A stretch of DNA of 64,000 nucleotides from Amycolatopsis azurea DSM 43854 (GCF_001995215.1 NZ_MUXN01000001.1:371672-435671); one strand, 5' to 3'. Shown: positions 40,455-50,304, numbered from the stretch's first letter. Numbers and translations: made by a program. Notes: generated from the sequence alone by a model not told the origin.

Positions 40455-41654
40455 GTGCTGGTGGGATTGTCGGGGCGGAAACTCGCGGGGGCGCTGATCG
40501 CGCTGGAAGTCGTCGTAGTCGGCGTGCTGTTCACCATGAAGGTGTTCGACGGCCAGGACCTCGAGGTCTACGTCGGTGGTTCCCGGCTGCTCCTCGGCTC
40601 GGGCGACCTGTACGGCACGTGGGTCCAGACGCACGGTGGCTGGCTGCCCTTCACCTACACGCCGTTCGCGGCGGCGGTGTTCGTACCCGGCACGCTGCTG
40701 TCCACGGCGGTCGCGACGAAGCTGGTCGGGCTCGCGTCGATCATCGCGGGCGGGATCGTCGTGTACCTCTTCGTCGCGACCCTCAACGGCTCGCTCACCG
40801 ACCGCGCCGACGTCCGCGGCCGCGCCATCGCCGTCCTGGCGGCGATCGGGGCGCAGGCCGCCGGCGGGATCATGGAACCGGTCCGGTCGACGCTCGGTTT
40901 CGGCCAGATCAACACCCTGCTGATGCTGATGGTCGTGGCCGACGCCCTCCTGCCGGGCCGCGCCCGCACGAAGGGACTGCTGATCGGCGTCGCCGCGGCG
41001 ATCAAGCTGACCCCGGCGTTCTTCATCCTGTTCTTCTTGTTCCGCAAGGACTTCTGCTCCGCGGCCCGGGTCGTGGCGGGGTTCCTGGGCGCGGGCCTGC
41101 TGATGTTCCTGGTCGCGCCCGGAGCGTCGGCGAAGTTCTGGACGAACGTCCTCTTCGACACCAGCCGCATCGGCGACCGCGGGTACGTCGGCAACCAGTC
41201 GCTGCGCGGGATGCTCGCGCGGTTCGGGTTCGGCCCGGCGGAAGAGATCGTATGGGTGCTGGCCGCGGTCCTGGTGGTCGCGCTGACCGCGTTCGTGATC
41301 GTGCGCGTCGCGGAACCGGTGTTCGCGCTGACCGCCTGCGCGATCGGCGGCCTGCTGGTCTCGCCGGTGACCTGGACGCATCACTGGATCTGGTGCGTGC
41401 CGATCCTCGTGCTGCTGGTGTGGACGCGGTCGGTGGTTTCCTACGCGCTCGCGGTCGTCACGGCGGCGCTGTTCGTGGTCGCGCCGATGTGGCTCGCCCC
41501 GCGCCCCGCCGGGAGCTTCGGCTGGTGGCTGGCGACGGAATCCTTTGTGCTGTACGGCCTTCTGCTGCTCCTGCTGGCCGCTGTCTTCTCCAAGTACGTG
41601 AAGGCCCCCTTCATTGCGTCTAGCGCAATGAAGGGGGCCTTCACGGAAAGCTAG
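40455..41654 (+). CDS. GT87-type membrane mannosyltransferase
   Basis: A 399-residue polytopic protein (about 10-11 helices) of the DUF2029/GT87 family, related to PimE and other polyprenol-phosphate-mannose-dependent enzymes. The first external loop has the acidic FDGQDLEVYVGGSRLL, expected to hold the catalytic Asp; PVRSTLGFGQINTLL and GVAAAIKLTPAFF are family blocks, and SPVTWTHHWIW is near the C-terminus. The GTG at 40455 is used. The last 18 residues (KAPFIASSAMKGAFTES) are encoded by a palindrome and are not part of the fold. The likely product is a mannosylated glycolipid or lipoglycan. Confidence 0.82.
   Translation: MLVGLSGRKLAGALIALEVVVVGVLFTMKVFDGQDLEVYVGGSRLLLGSGDLYGTWVQTHGGWLPFTYTPFAAAVFVPGTLLSTAVATKLVGLASIIAGGIVVYLFVATLNGSLTDRADVRGRAIAVLAAIGAQAAGGIMEPVRSTLGFGQINTLLMLMVVADALLPGRARTKGLLIGVAAAIKLTPAFFILFFLFRKDFCSAARVVAGFLGAGLLMFLVAPGASAKFWTNVLFDTSRIGDRGYVGNQSLRGMLARFGFGPAEEIVWVLAAVLVVALTAFVIVRVAEPVFALTACAIGGLLVSPVTWTHHWIWCVPILVLLVWTRSVVSYALAVVTAALFVVAPMWLAPRPAGSFGWWLATESFVLYGLLLLLLAAVFSKYVKAPFIASSAMKGAFTES
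41597..41645. terminator. Palindrome, family B-related, inside the GT87 end
   Basis: The 22-base perfect arms 41597-41618 (CGTGAAGGCCCCCTTCATTG...) and 41624-41645 surround TCTAG. The frame reads through it and stops at 41652. It lies between GT87 and the convergent serC. Confidence 0.75.
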
Positions 41655-41655
41655 C

Positions 41656-42795
<1,140 letters not shown>

Positions 42796-42898
42796 TCAGG
42801 TCGGGATGACCCTGCTGACAGTCGGTGCCGAGTGTCCGGTATATGGGAATCGGGATCACGCTCCCGCTCTCGCCGACCGGCGGGTAGCTTCTCGCGTC

Positions 42899-43216
42899 AT
42901 GGCGACAGTGCACGAACGATTCCCCCTGGCCCCTGAGGCGTTGTGGCAGGCCCTTCAGAGCGGGGTCACCGCGGTCAAGGGGAAGAACCCCTACTACGAC
43001 GCGGCCGCGGGCTACGTCACCTTCTCGACCAGCATGGGCCTGTTCAGCTACGGGCAGACGGTCACGGTGAAGGTCGAGCGGACGGCGGAGGGCTCGGGGC
43101 TGGCGATCCAGACCAGCCTGAAGTTCGGTTTCGTCGACTGGGGCGAGGGCAAGCGCATCGCCCGCAAGTTCATCGCGGCGGTGGGGACGGCCGTCGGGCA
43201 CACCCCGGCTGCCTGA
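42899..43216 (+). CDS. Hypothetical small protein
   Basis: A 105-residue soluble protein beginning MATVHERFPLAPEALWQALQSG. It has alternating beta stretches (YVTFSTSMGLFSYGQTVTVKVE; LAIQTSLKFGFVDWGEG) and a C-terminal helix, a pattern reminiscent of small SRPBCC/START-like folds, but no diagnostic motif is visible. It is divergent from serC and its stop overlaps the next ATG (TGATG), so the two are coupled. Confidence 0.65.
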   Translation: MATVHERFPLAPEALWQALQSGVTAVKGKNPYYDAAAGYVTFSTSMGLFSYGQTVTVKVERTAEGSGLAIQTSLKFGFVDWGEGKRIARKFIAAVGTAVGHTPAA

Positions 43217-43725
43217 TGCCCGATCCGTGGGGCCCGAGGTGGGGCTTCCTGTTCCTGTACTTCGTCGGGCTCACCGCCAACTGGATCTTCCGCGACTGGG
43301 ACGACACGGCCACCATCGGCGCGATCGTCGGTTTCGTGGCGACGCTCGTGCTCGTCTTCGCCCCCGGTCTGCCGCATTGGGTGCACGGAGACTTCCCGGG
43401 GGAGATTTCTTCGCCGCGGATCCGCCAATGGTCGGCGGCGCTGCGGTTCACGATCCGACGTCGTCGAGGCGTTCTCGACGTCGTGTTCGGACCGTGGACG
43501 CGGGCCACCGCCGCGCTGGACCCGGACGCGGACACCGTGCGTGGGTGGGCCGTCGTCGGCGGCCACCCGGCGAAGTTCGTCATTGAGGACTGCCCGGACG
43601 AACTCGCCGAGTCCCTGCGCGGACGGCGCCGGATGTGGGTCGTCGGCGACGCCCGCTACGGCGATGCCCTGGTGTGCGCGGACGGCGGTCGCGAGTTCAC
43701 GACCGCCGCCTTCCGCTTCCGCTAG
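43216..43725 (+). CDS. Hypothetical membrane protein
   Basis: A 169-residue protein with two N-terminal membrane helices (~10-27, WGFLFLYFVGLTANWIF; ~32-53) and a ~110-residue soluble part rich in Arg and Trp (RIRQWSAALRFTIRRRRGVLDVVFGPW). It is translated through a TGATG junction with the 42899 gene and likely works with it. Its stop overlaps the stop of the convergent serine hydrolase. I do not recognise the family. Confidence 0.65.
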   Translation: MPDPWGPRWGFLFLYFVGLTANWIFRDWDDTATIGAIVGFVATLVLVFAPGLPHWVHGDFPGEISSPRIRQWSAALRFTIRRRRGVLDVVFGPWTRATAALDPDADTVRGWAVVGGHPAKFVIEDCPDELAESLRGRRRMWVVGDARYGDALVCADGGREFTTAAFRFR

Positions 43726-45077
43726 CGCCAGCCGTCGGGGTCGACGCCGCCCGGGATGGGCGCGGCCGGGTCGAACGGCGTCCGCGAGAAGATGAACGTC
43801 GCGAGGTCGAGGTGGTTCGGCTTCCCCGCCGAGTCCCGCCCGACCCGCAGCGTTTCGCCCGCGTAGTAGGCGTCGAGGCCGACCCAGGTGTCTTCGCCGA
43901 CCGGCGCGAATCGCGAGGCGCGGCCCGCACCGTCGGAAGGCGCCAGAGAGAACAGGCCGTCCGGGAGCAGCCGCAGGTGGTACGGCGTCGGGCCCCAGTG
44001 CCACAGCCCGGTCAGTTCCAGCAGCTTCGGGTCCACAGTGGACGGAAGCCATTCCGCGGGCATCGACGGCTCGTGCTGCTCGGTCAGGTTCATCAGGTCG
44101 AGGCACAGCTGCGTGATGCCGACGCCCGCCGTCGAGTTCGTCAGCACCAGCGCGCCGATGCGCGCGTCGGCGTCGATCAGCGAACAGGCGAGGAAGCCCG
44201 GCATCGACCCGGTGTGCCCGGCCAGCCGCCTGCCCTCCGTGCGGACCAGCATGACGCCGAGGCCGAAGCCGGTGGTCCAGGTGTCGCCGTCGTCCACGGT
44301 GACCATCTCGCGCATCTCCGCGACGGTCCGCTCGCTCAGCACGCCGCCGGTGTGGCCGCCGAGGAACGCCGTCCAGCGGGCGAGGTCGGTGATCGTCGAC
44401 CACAGCTGTCCGGCCGGTGCCATCGCACCCGCGTCCGGCGACGGCTCCGGCATGAGGAGGTCGGCGAAGGGGTGCACGGCGAACCCGTTCGCGTGCGCGC
44501 CTTCCGGATGCGGCGAGGTCCGGGTCATGCCGAGCGGGCCGAGGATCTCGGCGCGGACGACGTCGAGCCACGACTGCCCGCGGTGCCGGGCGACCAGCTC
44601 GCCGAGTACGCCGTAACCGACGTTGCTGTAGTGGAACTTGCTGCCCGGCCGCAGCCGCGTCGCGCCGTCCTTGAGACTCTCGACGAGCGCGTCCCAGTCG
44701 GCGCCCACCGTGCGCTCCCACCAGGAACCCGGCGATTCCGCGGTCAGGCCCGAGGTGTGCGAGAGCAGCTGCGCGATGGTGGCCGAGCCGAACGCGGTGC
44801 CCGGCAGGTGCCGTTCGAGCGGGTCGTTGAGGTCGAGCTTGCCTTCGTCGCGCAGGCGCATGACGGCCGTCGCGACGAGTGTCTTGGTGATCGATCCGAG
44901 CCGGTACTGCGTGTCGGCGCCCGGTGCCGCGCCGTCGACGCGACCGCGCCCTCCGGACCAGACGAGTTCTCCGTCGCGGACGACGGCGGCGACGATGGAC
45001 GGGGCGCGGCACGAGGATTGCTCGTGCGCGAGGCGGCGTAGCAGCGCCAATTCGGTGGTGGCAAGCATGAGACGCAT
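43722..45077 (-). CDS. Serine hydrolase (class C beta-lactamase / DD-peptidase fold)
   Basis: A 451-residue protein of the penicillin-binding fold. The SxxK motif is Ser62-Ile-Thr-Lys65 in YRLGSITKTLVATA; the Tyr-x-Asn motif is in FHYSNVGYGVLGEL; a His-x-Gly equivalent is in LAGHTGSMPGF. A C-terminal beta domain (~330-451) follows. No signal peptide is visible, so it may be cytoplasmic, like esterase EstB types. Activity may be esterase, peptidase or amidase. The ATG at 45077 leaves five bases after the response regulator stop; ATG 45068 is the alternative. It may be the last gene of the ABC-kinase-regulator operon. Confidence 0.85.
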   Translation of the reverse strand: MRLMLATTELALLRRLAHEQSSCRAPSIVAAVVRDGELVWSGGRGRVDGAAPGADTQYRLGSITKTLVATAVMRLRDEGKLDLNDPLERHLPGTAFGSATIAQLLSHTSGLTAESPGSWWERTVGADWDALVESLKDGATRLRPGSKFHYSNVGYGVLGELVARHRGQSWLDVVRAEILGPLGMTRTSPHPEGAHANGFAVHPFADLLMPEPSPDAGAMAPAGQLWSTITDLARWTAFLGGHTGGVLSERTVAEMREMVTVDDGDTWTTGFGLGVMLVRTEGRRLAGHTGSMPGFLACSLIDADARIGALVLTNSTAGVGITQLCLDLMNLTEQHEPSMPAEWLPSTVDPKLLELTGLWHWGPTPYHLRLLPDGLFSLAPSDGAGRASRFAPVGEDTWVGLDAYYAGETLRVGRDSAGKPNHLDLATFIFSRTPFDPAAPIPGGVDPDGWR

Positions 45078-45082
45078 TGTGC

Positions 45083-45703
45083 CTACCCGAGCAGCCCCAG
45101 TCGCATAGCGGTGGTCACAGCCGCCGTGCGGTCCGAAACGTCCAGTTTCCCGAACGTCCGGAGCAGGTGGGTCTTGACCGTCGCCTCGCTGATGTGGAGC
45201 GTCCGGCCGATGTCGGCGTTCGTGCTGCCCTGCGCCACCAGGCGCAACACCTCGATCTCGCGCGCCGACAACGGCGACGCCGTCGGGTTGCGCACCCGGT
45301 TCACCAGCTTCCCGGCGACCGAGGGCGCCAAGACCGTCTCGCCGCGTGACGCCGCCCTGATCGCGCCGGCCAGCTCCGTCCGCGAAGCGTCCTTCAGCAG
45401 GTAGCCGGAAGCTCCCGCCTCGACAGCGCGCAGGATGTCCGCGTCCGTCTCGTAGGTGGTGAGCACGACGACCCGCTGTCCCGGCCGGTCCGCGAGGATC
45501 TTCCGGGTCGCGCCGACGCCGTCGAGACCGGGCATCCGCAGATCCATCAGGATCACGTCCGGCTGCTTGACCCGGCTCAGCGCCACGGCTTCGTCGCCGG
45601 AACCCGCTTCCCCGATGACGCTCAGGTCCGGTTCGGCCTCCAGCATGCCGCGCAGGCCTTCCCGCACCACGGGGTGATCGTCGACCAGCATGATCGTGAT
45701 CAC
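45083..45703 (-). CDS. NarL/LuxR family response regulator
   Basis: A 206-residue regulator. The receiver domain has Asp8-Asp9, phospho-Asp54 in VILMDLRMPGLDG and Lys in YLLKDASRTEL. The LuxR helix-turn-helix is at ~145-200 (LSAREIEVLRLVAQGSTNADIGRTLHISEATVKTHL). GTG 45703 overlaps the stop of the kinase gene (GTGA). With the kinase and ABC genes it forms an overlapping set of four, an arrangement that usually controls its own transporter in response to an antibiotic or envelope stress. Confidence 0.94.
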   Translation of the reverse strand: MITIMLVDDHPVVREGLRGMLEAEPDLSVIGEAGSGDEAVALSRVKQPDVILMDLRMPGLDGVGATRKILADRPGQRVVVLTTYETDADILRAVEAGASGYLLKDASRTELAGAIRAASRGETVLAPSVAGKLVNRVRNPTASPLSAREIEVLRLVAQGSTNADIGRTLHISEATVKTHLLRTFGKLDVSDRTAAVTTAMRLGLLG

Positions 45704-46860
45704 GCGGGCACCTCCAGTTCCAGCGTCGTCCCCGCACCGGGTTCGCTCGTACACGTCACGATGCCACCGACCTGATCCGCCCGCCCCCGCATCCCCGCCA
45801 GGCCGAAGCCGCCGGTGGGCGCGGCGGGGTCGAATCCGGTGCCGTCGTCGGTCACGCCGAGCCGGACACGTCCGTCCACAACGGACAGCCGGAGCGAGAC
45901 CCGAGTGGCGCGGGAATGCTTGCGGATGTTGCTCAGCGCCTCCTGCGCCCCGCGCAGCAGGACGACCTCGGTGGCCATCGGCAGCGCGGGCAGCGGGCCG
46001 TCGACCTCGACCGTCGCCGCGATCCCGGCCTCCTCGGTCAGCCGTTCGGCCTGCCGCCGCAACGCCTCCTCCAGTGAGCCGGAGGCGAGTGCCGACGGCC
46101 CCTGCGCCGCGACCATCGCCCGCGCCTCGGCCAGGTTCTCCCGCGCCGTCCGCGCTGCCAGCTCCAGGTGACGCCGGGCCGCCGTCGGATCGGTGTCCAT
46201 TTCGGACTCGATGGCCTGGGTGAGCGTGACGATGCTGGTGAACCCCTGGGCGAGCGTGTCGTGGATCTCGCGGGCCATGCGCTCGCGTTCGGCGGCCGTC
46301 CCCGCCTCCCGGGAGAGCCGGGAAACCTCCGCCTGACTGGCTTTCAGCTGCTCGATCAGCGCGGCCCGGCCCTTGCTCTGTTCGATGATCTGCGTGGTGT
46401 AGCGCCCGGCCAGCAGACTGAAGATGATCAGGATCGCCGTCATCGGCACCAGGATCCGCAGCGCGGGCTGATCGAGGCCGCCCCGGACGATCGACGACAG
46501 CGGACCCAGCAGGACCGCGAGCGTGGTGAGGATCGACGCCGTCTTCGTCGACAGCGTCATGTAGAGCACCGGGCAGGCGAAGAACAGGATGAAACTCGAG
46601 GTGGTGGTGGCGAAGGTGGCCGCCGTCAGCAGGAGCATCAGGACCCCGACGAACAGCCACGGGGTGTCCTCGTAGTCCGGGCCTTTGATGAGGCCGCGGC
46701 CCCGGACCAGGTAGGTGACACCGACGCCGACCAGGCACAGGATCGCGATCGTCTTGTCGGTGGCGGCGTCGTCCCCGATGAGGATCAGAGCCGTCGTGGC
46801 GACGAAGGTGATCCCGAAGAGGACCTCCCAGAGCCAGAACAGCCGCTCCCAGGCGTTCAC
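45700..46860 (-). CDS. Sensor histidine kinase (HisKA_3 / LiaS-DesK type)
   Basis: A 386-residue kinase with five to six membrane helices (15-150), a short linker coiled coil (~158-190), the HisKA_3 segment with phospho-His200 in RMAREIHDTLAQGFT, and the ATPase domain with NIRKHSRATRVSL, DDGTGFDPAAP and GGFGLAGMRGRADQVGG. There is no extracellular sensor domain, so it probably senses through its membrane part or the adjacent ABC transporter. GTG 46860 overlaps the permease stop (GTGA). Confidence 0.93.
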   Translation of the reverse strand: MNAWERLFWLWEVLFGITFVATTALILIGDDAATDKTIAILCLVGVGVTYLVRGRGLIKGPDYEDTPWLFVGVLMLLLTAATFATTTSSFILFFACPVLYMTLSTKTASILTTLAVLLGPLSSIVRGGLDQPALRILVPMTAILIIFSLLAGRYTTQIIEQSKGRAALIEQLKASQAEVSRLSREAGTAAERERMAREIHDTLAQGFTSIVTLTQAIESEMDTDPTAARRHLELAARTARENLAEARAMVAAQGPSALASGSLEEALRRQAERLTEEAGIAATVEVDGPLPALPMATEVVLLRGAQEALSNIRKHSRATRVSLRLSVVDGRVRLGVTDDGTGFDPAAPTGGFGLAGMRGRADQVGGIVTCTSEPGAGTTLELEVPA

Positions 46861-47681
46861 TTGCCGTCGTTCGACCAGCGGAACGTCAGCTTCGCCAGCA
46901 GCAGCCCCGCCACGCACCACGCCGTCAGCACCAGTGCCACCATCGGAAGTTCCCATGTCCCCGCCATTTCCTGTGTCGCCGCTTCGGCCGGCAGGAACAC
47001 CGAGCGGAAGCCCTGGCAGATCCACTTCACCGGGAAGAAGGAGGCGATGGTGACCATAACCTTCGGCAGGTTGCTGATCGGTGTGACGAACACACCGGAG
47101 ATGAACTGGAGCGCGATGTAGATCAGGTTGGTCACCGCGACCGCGCCGCTGACCGACTTCGTCACCGAGCTGAGCGCGATGCCCAGGAGCGTGCAGCTGG
47201 TGACGCCGAGCAGGAAGACCCACAGCGCGGTCAGCAGCTTCATCGGGTCGGTGGGCAGCTCCAGGTCGAACAGCAGGGTGCCGACGATCGACATCAGCAC
47301 CACCTGGGCGATGCTGGTGAAGCCGACCAGGATGATCTTGCCGAGGAAGTAGGACGCGGCGGGCATCGGCGTGCCGCGCAGGCGTTTGAGCGCGCCGGCC
47401 TCACGGTCCGACGCGAGGCCGATGCCGATGCTGGTGAACGACGTCGACACGATGCCGGACCCGATCATGCCCGCCGCGAGCACCTGACCGGTCGTGATCG
47501 CCATGCCGGGCATCGAGGAGTTCAGCATCGAACCGAGCAGGACCATCAGCAGGGACGGGAAGGCGAAGGTGAAGATCACCTGCTCCCGGATGCGGAAGAA
47601 CTGCTTGATTTCGGCGGAGCCCCGGATGAGGCCGAGCGAAAGGGTTCCGGGGAGTTTGCCCGGGTGGGTCAGCGTCGTCAT
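46857..47681 (-). CDS. ABC-2 type transporter permease
   Basis: A 274-residue permease with six membrane helices. FRIREQVIFTFAFPSLLMVLLGSML near residue 30 and a central GIVSTSFTSIGIGLASDREAGALKRLRGTPMPAASYFLGK are typical of the DrrB-like ABC-2 group. It partners with the ATPase encoded upstream; the ATG (47681) overlaps that gene's stop. Export of a drug or lipid is expected. Confidence 0.92.
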   Translation of the reverse strand: MTTLTHPGKLPGTLSLGLIRGSAEIKQFFRIREQVIFTFAFPSLLMVLLGSMLNSSMPGMAITTGQVLAAGMIGSGIVSTSFTSIGIGLASDREAGALKRLRGTPMPAASYFLGKIILVGFTSIAQVVLMSIVGTLLFDLELPTDPMKLLTALWVFLLGVTSCTLLGIALSSVTKSVSGAVAVTNLIYIALQFISGVFVTPISNLPKVMVTIASFFPVKWICQGFRSVFLPAEAATQEMAGTWELPMVALVLTAWCVAGLLLAKLTFRWSNDGK

Positions 47682-48517
47682 CGGGCTTCTCCGATCAGGT
47701 CGAGGTAGGTCTCTTCGAGGGTGGGCCGGTGGACGGTCAGCTCCGAGGGTTCGCGGCCGTCGGCGGAGAGCTCGCGGATGAGCTTGGCCGGGAAGTGGGT
47801 GCGTTCCTGGTGACTGCCGCGCTCGTCGGCCCAGCGGACGGTGGCCTCGGCGGTCGCCCGGCCGCCCAGCGTCTGCGGCGTCCCCTCGGCGACGATCGCG
47901 CCGCGCGTGATGACGGCGACGCGGTCCGCCAGCGCTTCGGCCTCGTCGAGGTAGTGCGTGGTGAGCAGGATCGTGGTGCCTTCGTGGGCGAGGCTCCGGA
48001 TCAGGTCCCAGAACTGGCGCCGAGCCGCCGGGTCGAACCCGGTCGTGGGCTCGTCGAGGAAGACCAGCTCGGGCCGCCCGATGATCCCGAGCGCGACGTC
48101 GACGCGACGCCGTTGCCCACCGGAAAGGCTTTTGACGCGGGCGCCCGCCTTCTCGGTCAGGCCGACCTTCTCGATCACTTCTTCGGCGTCACGCGGATTC
48201 TGGTAGTAACGGGCGTAGTGCCGGACCGTCTCGGCGACGGTGAGCTCGGCGGCGTCGTTGGCCGTCTGCAGCACGATCCCCAGCCGCGCGCGCCAAGCCC
48301 GTCCCGCGGTCCCCGGGTCCTCGCCGAGGACGCGGACGTCGCCGGACGTCCGCTCGCGGTGGCCCTCCAGGATCTCGACCGTCGTCGTCTTGCCGGCGCC
48401 GTTGGGCCCGAGCAGCGCGAACACCTCGCCCTGTTCGATGTCGAGGTCGATGCCCCCGACGGCCGTGTGGCCCGGGTACTCCTTGCGCAGGCCACGCACT
48501 TCCACTGCGGTTTTCAT
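47678..48517 (-). CDS. ABC transporter ATP-binding protein (DrrA-like)
   Basis: A 279-residue ATPase. It has Walker A GPNGAGKTTTVEIL, Q-loop IVLQTANDAAELTV, signature LSGGQRRRVDVALGI, Walker B LVFLDEPTTGFDPAARRQFW and the His switch TTHYLDEAEALADRV. The C-terminal ~65 residues end in THRPTLEETYLDLI-type sequence, as in drug-exporting DrrA/CcmA subfamily members. The ATG at 48517 is the first gene of the operon ABC-permease-kinase-regulator (all joined by four-base overlaps). Confidence 0.94.
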   Translation of the reverse strand: MKTAVEVRGLRKEYPGHTAVGGIDLDIEQGEVFALLGPNGAGKTTTVEILEGHRERTSGDVRVLGEDPGTAGRAWRARLGIVLQTANDAAELTVAETVRHYARYYQNPRDAEEVIEKVGLTEKAGARVKSLSGGQRRRVDVALGIIGRPELVFLDEPTTGFDPAARRQFWDLIRSLAHEGTTILLTTHYLDEAEALADRVAVITRGAIVAEGTPQTLGGRATAEATVRWADERGSHQERTHFPAKLIRELSADGREPSELTVHRPTLEETYLDLIGEAR

Positions 48518-48612
48518 ACGTCGATCGTGCTTCGGCGGGCGGGTGTCCCGGGACGTCCGCAGGACTGAACCCGGCTGTCAACCGATCGATGGACACCGGC
48601 GTCACCCCTCCC

Positions 48613-48674
48613 GCGTTTCGTCCTCTGGATGCGGTACTTGCACGCGCAACTACCGCATCCAGAGGACGAAACGC
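48613..48674. repeat. Palindrome, family D, 24-base perfect arms
   Basis: GCGTTTCGTCCTCTGGATGC... (48613-48636) pairs exactly with 48651-48674 around CTTGCACGCGCAAC. Unusually, it is in a divergent promoter region, upstream of the DUF559-like gene. Confidence 0.75.
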
Positions 48675-48765
48675 GTTATGCACAGGGGTGGGAAGTTGTG
48701 GACAAGTGAGCCGAAGGTGATCTTGGTGTCGAGGTGGTGACGGCAGCGGATGTCATCGTCGGGTC

Positions 48766-49659
48766 GTGCCCAGAAACCAGTACGCGACGACTTGCGAGTT
48801 CTCCGGCCCGTTCGTGGGCAGCCGCGCCGTCAGCGAAGGCGACCTGACACGGGCCCAGCTCCGCTCGGGACCGTACAACCGGCTCTTCCAGGATGTCTAT
48901 GTCCCGGTAGGCATACCGCGAGATCACGAACTGCGCTGCAAGGCCGCGCTGCTCGTCGCACCCGAGGGCGCGGTTCTGACGGGATGTTCGGCCGCGACGG
49001 TGCGCGGGTTCCCGTTCTCGCTCGAAAACGACCCGGTCGAGTTCGTGGTGCCCGAGGCGAGGGGCTTCCACAGCCTGAGCGGAACGCACTTCCGCCGGAC
49101 GAGACTTCTCGGCCAGGACTTCGAACCATGGCGGGACGGTCTCATCGCGACTCCGTCGCGCATGACCATGGACATCTTGACCGACACCCGGCTTCGACGC
49201 TCCTTTCCCCGTGTCGTCGGATTTCTCGACATGCTGCTCCACGCCGGATTCATCGACGGCGCGACGCTCGACGCGTACCTGCGACCAAGACACGACAACG
49301 GCATCGTCCGGGCGCGGCAGGCCTTGGCGTTCTCGGACGGGCGAGCGGAGTCCATCCCGGAGTCGGAGGTGAGAGTGTGGCTGAGGCTCGGCGACATCGA
49401 GGCGGAACCGCAGGTCGAGGTCTTCGACGGGACCCGGTTCCTCGGCAGGCTCGATCTCGCGATCCGCGAGGCCAAGCTCGCCATCGAATATGACGGTGCC
49501 TGGCATCTCGAAGGCGAACAACCACGTCTGGACGCGCGCCGGCGAGCGTTGATCGAGGCTGAGGGCTGGGAGTTCGTCGTCATTGCCAAGGAGGAGCTCT
49601 ATACGGATCCCCGCGCGATGGTGCGCCGGGTGCGGGCGGCTCTCAACTCTCGCGTTTAG
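48766..49659 (+). CDS. DUF559-type nuclease-fold protein with AbiEi-like N-terminus
   Basis: A 297-residue protein. The N-terminal ~170 residues resemble the wing-helix/AbiEi-like part seen with such proteins (LTRAQLRSGPYNRLFQDVYVPVGIP, LLVAPEGAVLTGCSAATVRG). The C-terminal ~110 residues carry a Vsr/PD-(D/E)xK pattern: ESIPESEVRVWLRLGD, FLGRLDLAIREAKLAIEYDGAWHL and GWEFVVIAKEEL. Such proteins are abundant in actinobacteria, mostly of unknown role, and sometimes linked to defence or toxin systems. The GTG at 48766 is used. It is bracketed by family D palindromes; the TAG stop lies inside the second. Confidence 0.7.
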   Translation: MPRNQYATTCEFSGPFVGSRAVSEGDLTRAQLRSGPYNRLFQDVYVPVGIPRDHELRCKAALLVAPEGAVLTGCSAATVRGFPFSLENDPVEFVVPEARGFHSLSGTHFRRTRLLGQDFEPWRDGLIATPSRMTMDILTDTRLRRSFPRVVGFLDMLLHAGFIDGATLDAYLRPRHDNGIVRARQALAFSDGRAESIPESEVRVWLRLGDIEAEPQVEVFDGTRFLGRLDLAIREAKLAIEYDGAWHLEGEQPRLDARRRALIEAEGWEFVVIAKEELYTDPRAMVRRVRAALNSRV

Positions 49660-49716
49660 TCCTCTGGATGCGGTCCTTGCACGCGCAACTACCGCATCCA
49701 GAGGACGAAATGCGAG
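49649..49716. terminator. Palindrome, family D, carries the upstream stop codon
   Basis: Arms 49649-49674 and 49691-49716 pair at 24 of 26 positions. The left arm reads TTTAGTCC where the other copies have TTTCGTCC; that A creates the TAG stop of the DUF559-like gene. Confidence 0.75.
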
Positions 49717-49719
49717 GCC

Positions 49720-50304
49720 TTAGGGAGTGAGCAGGGTCCGGACGGCGGTTTCGAGGGACGGCAGGAGGGCAGCCGGGTCGGTGGAGGTGAGCATCCGGTT
49801 CGCGAAGCCGTCGGACAGGGCGAGGACGGCGTCGGCCAGGTCGGAGGCCGCGAGGTCGTCGCGGACATCGCCTGACGACTGTGCCTTCGCGATGTACTGA
49901 GCGGTGATCTCCGCCAGTTCGTCGTAGCCGGTGCGGATGAACTCGGCCCACGACGGCAGGACGGCGGCGCGGGCGGTGAAGGCGTTGATGACGATCACCT
50001 CCGCGCGACGCTGCTCGTCCAGCGGCATCGCCTCGACGAGCAGTCGCAGCAGCAGGTCCAACAGGTTCCCGGACTGGTCGAGGGTGTTCCAGCGCTGTTC
50101 CAGGAACTCGCTCGTCATGTCGAGGGCGAAGCGGAACAGATCTTCCTTGGTGGAGAAGTACTTCTGCACCGCGCCGCCGGAGACGCCCGCCTCCGCGGCG
50201 ACCGAGCGCACGCTCACGGCCTCGACGCCTTCGCGCGCGACGATCCGCAGGAGGGCGCCGGCGATCTCCCGGCGGCGTTCGGTCCGGTCCACGATCTTCG
50301 GCAC
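49720..50304 (-). CDS. TetR family regulator of the adjacent MFS exporter
   Basis: A 194-residue regulator with helix-turn-helix at ~25-60 (GVEAVSVRSVAAEAGVSGGAVQKYFSTKEDLFRF) and a C-terminal ligand domain (TetR_C_6-like, WAEFI region). GTG 50304 with GAGGAAG upstream begins VPKIVDRTERRREIAGALL; the longer frame enters a family C palindrome and is rejected. It is divergent from an MFS gene, with a near-palindromic site at 50437-50452, so self-control and control of the exporter are likely. Confidence 0.85.
   Translation of the reverse strand: MPKIVDRTERRREIAGALLRIVAREGVEAVSVRSVAAEAGVSGGAVQKYFSTKEDLFRFALDMTSEFLEQRWNTLDQSGNLLDLLLRLLVEAMPLDEQRRAEVIVINAFTARAAVLPSWAEFIRTGYDELAEITAQYIAKAQSSGDVRDDLAASDLADAVLALSDGFANRMLTSTDPAALLPSLETAVRTLLTP

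Noticed and set aside
48766..49659. Calling the DUF559-like gene a type IV antitoxin AbiEi
   Set aside because: There is no AbiEii nucleotidyltransferase partner next to it, and the C-terminal nuclease fold differs from AbiEi.
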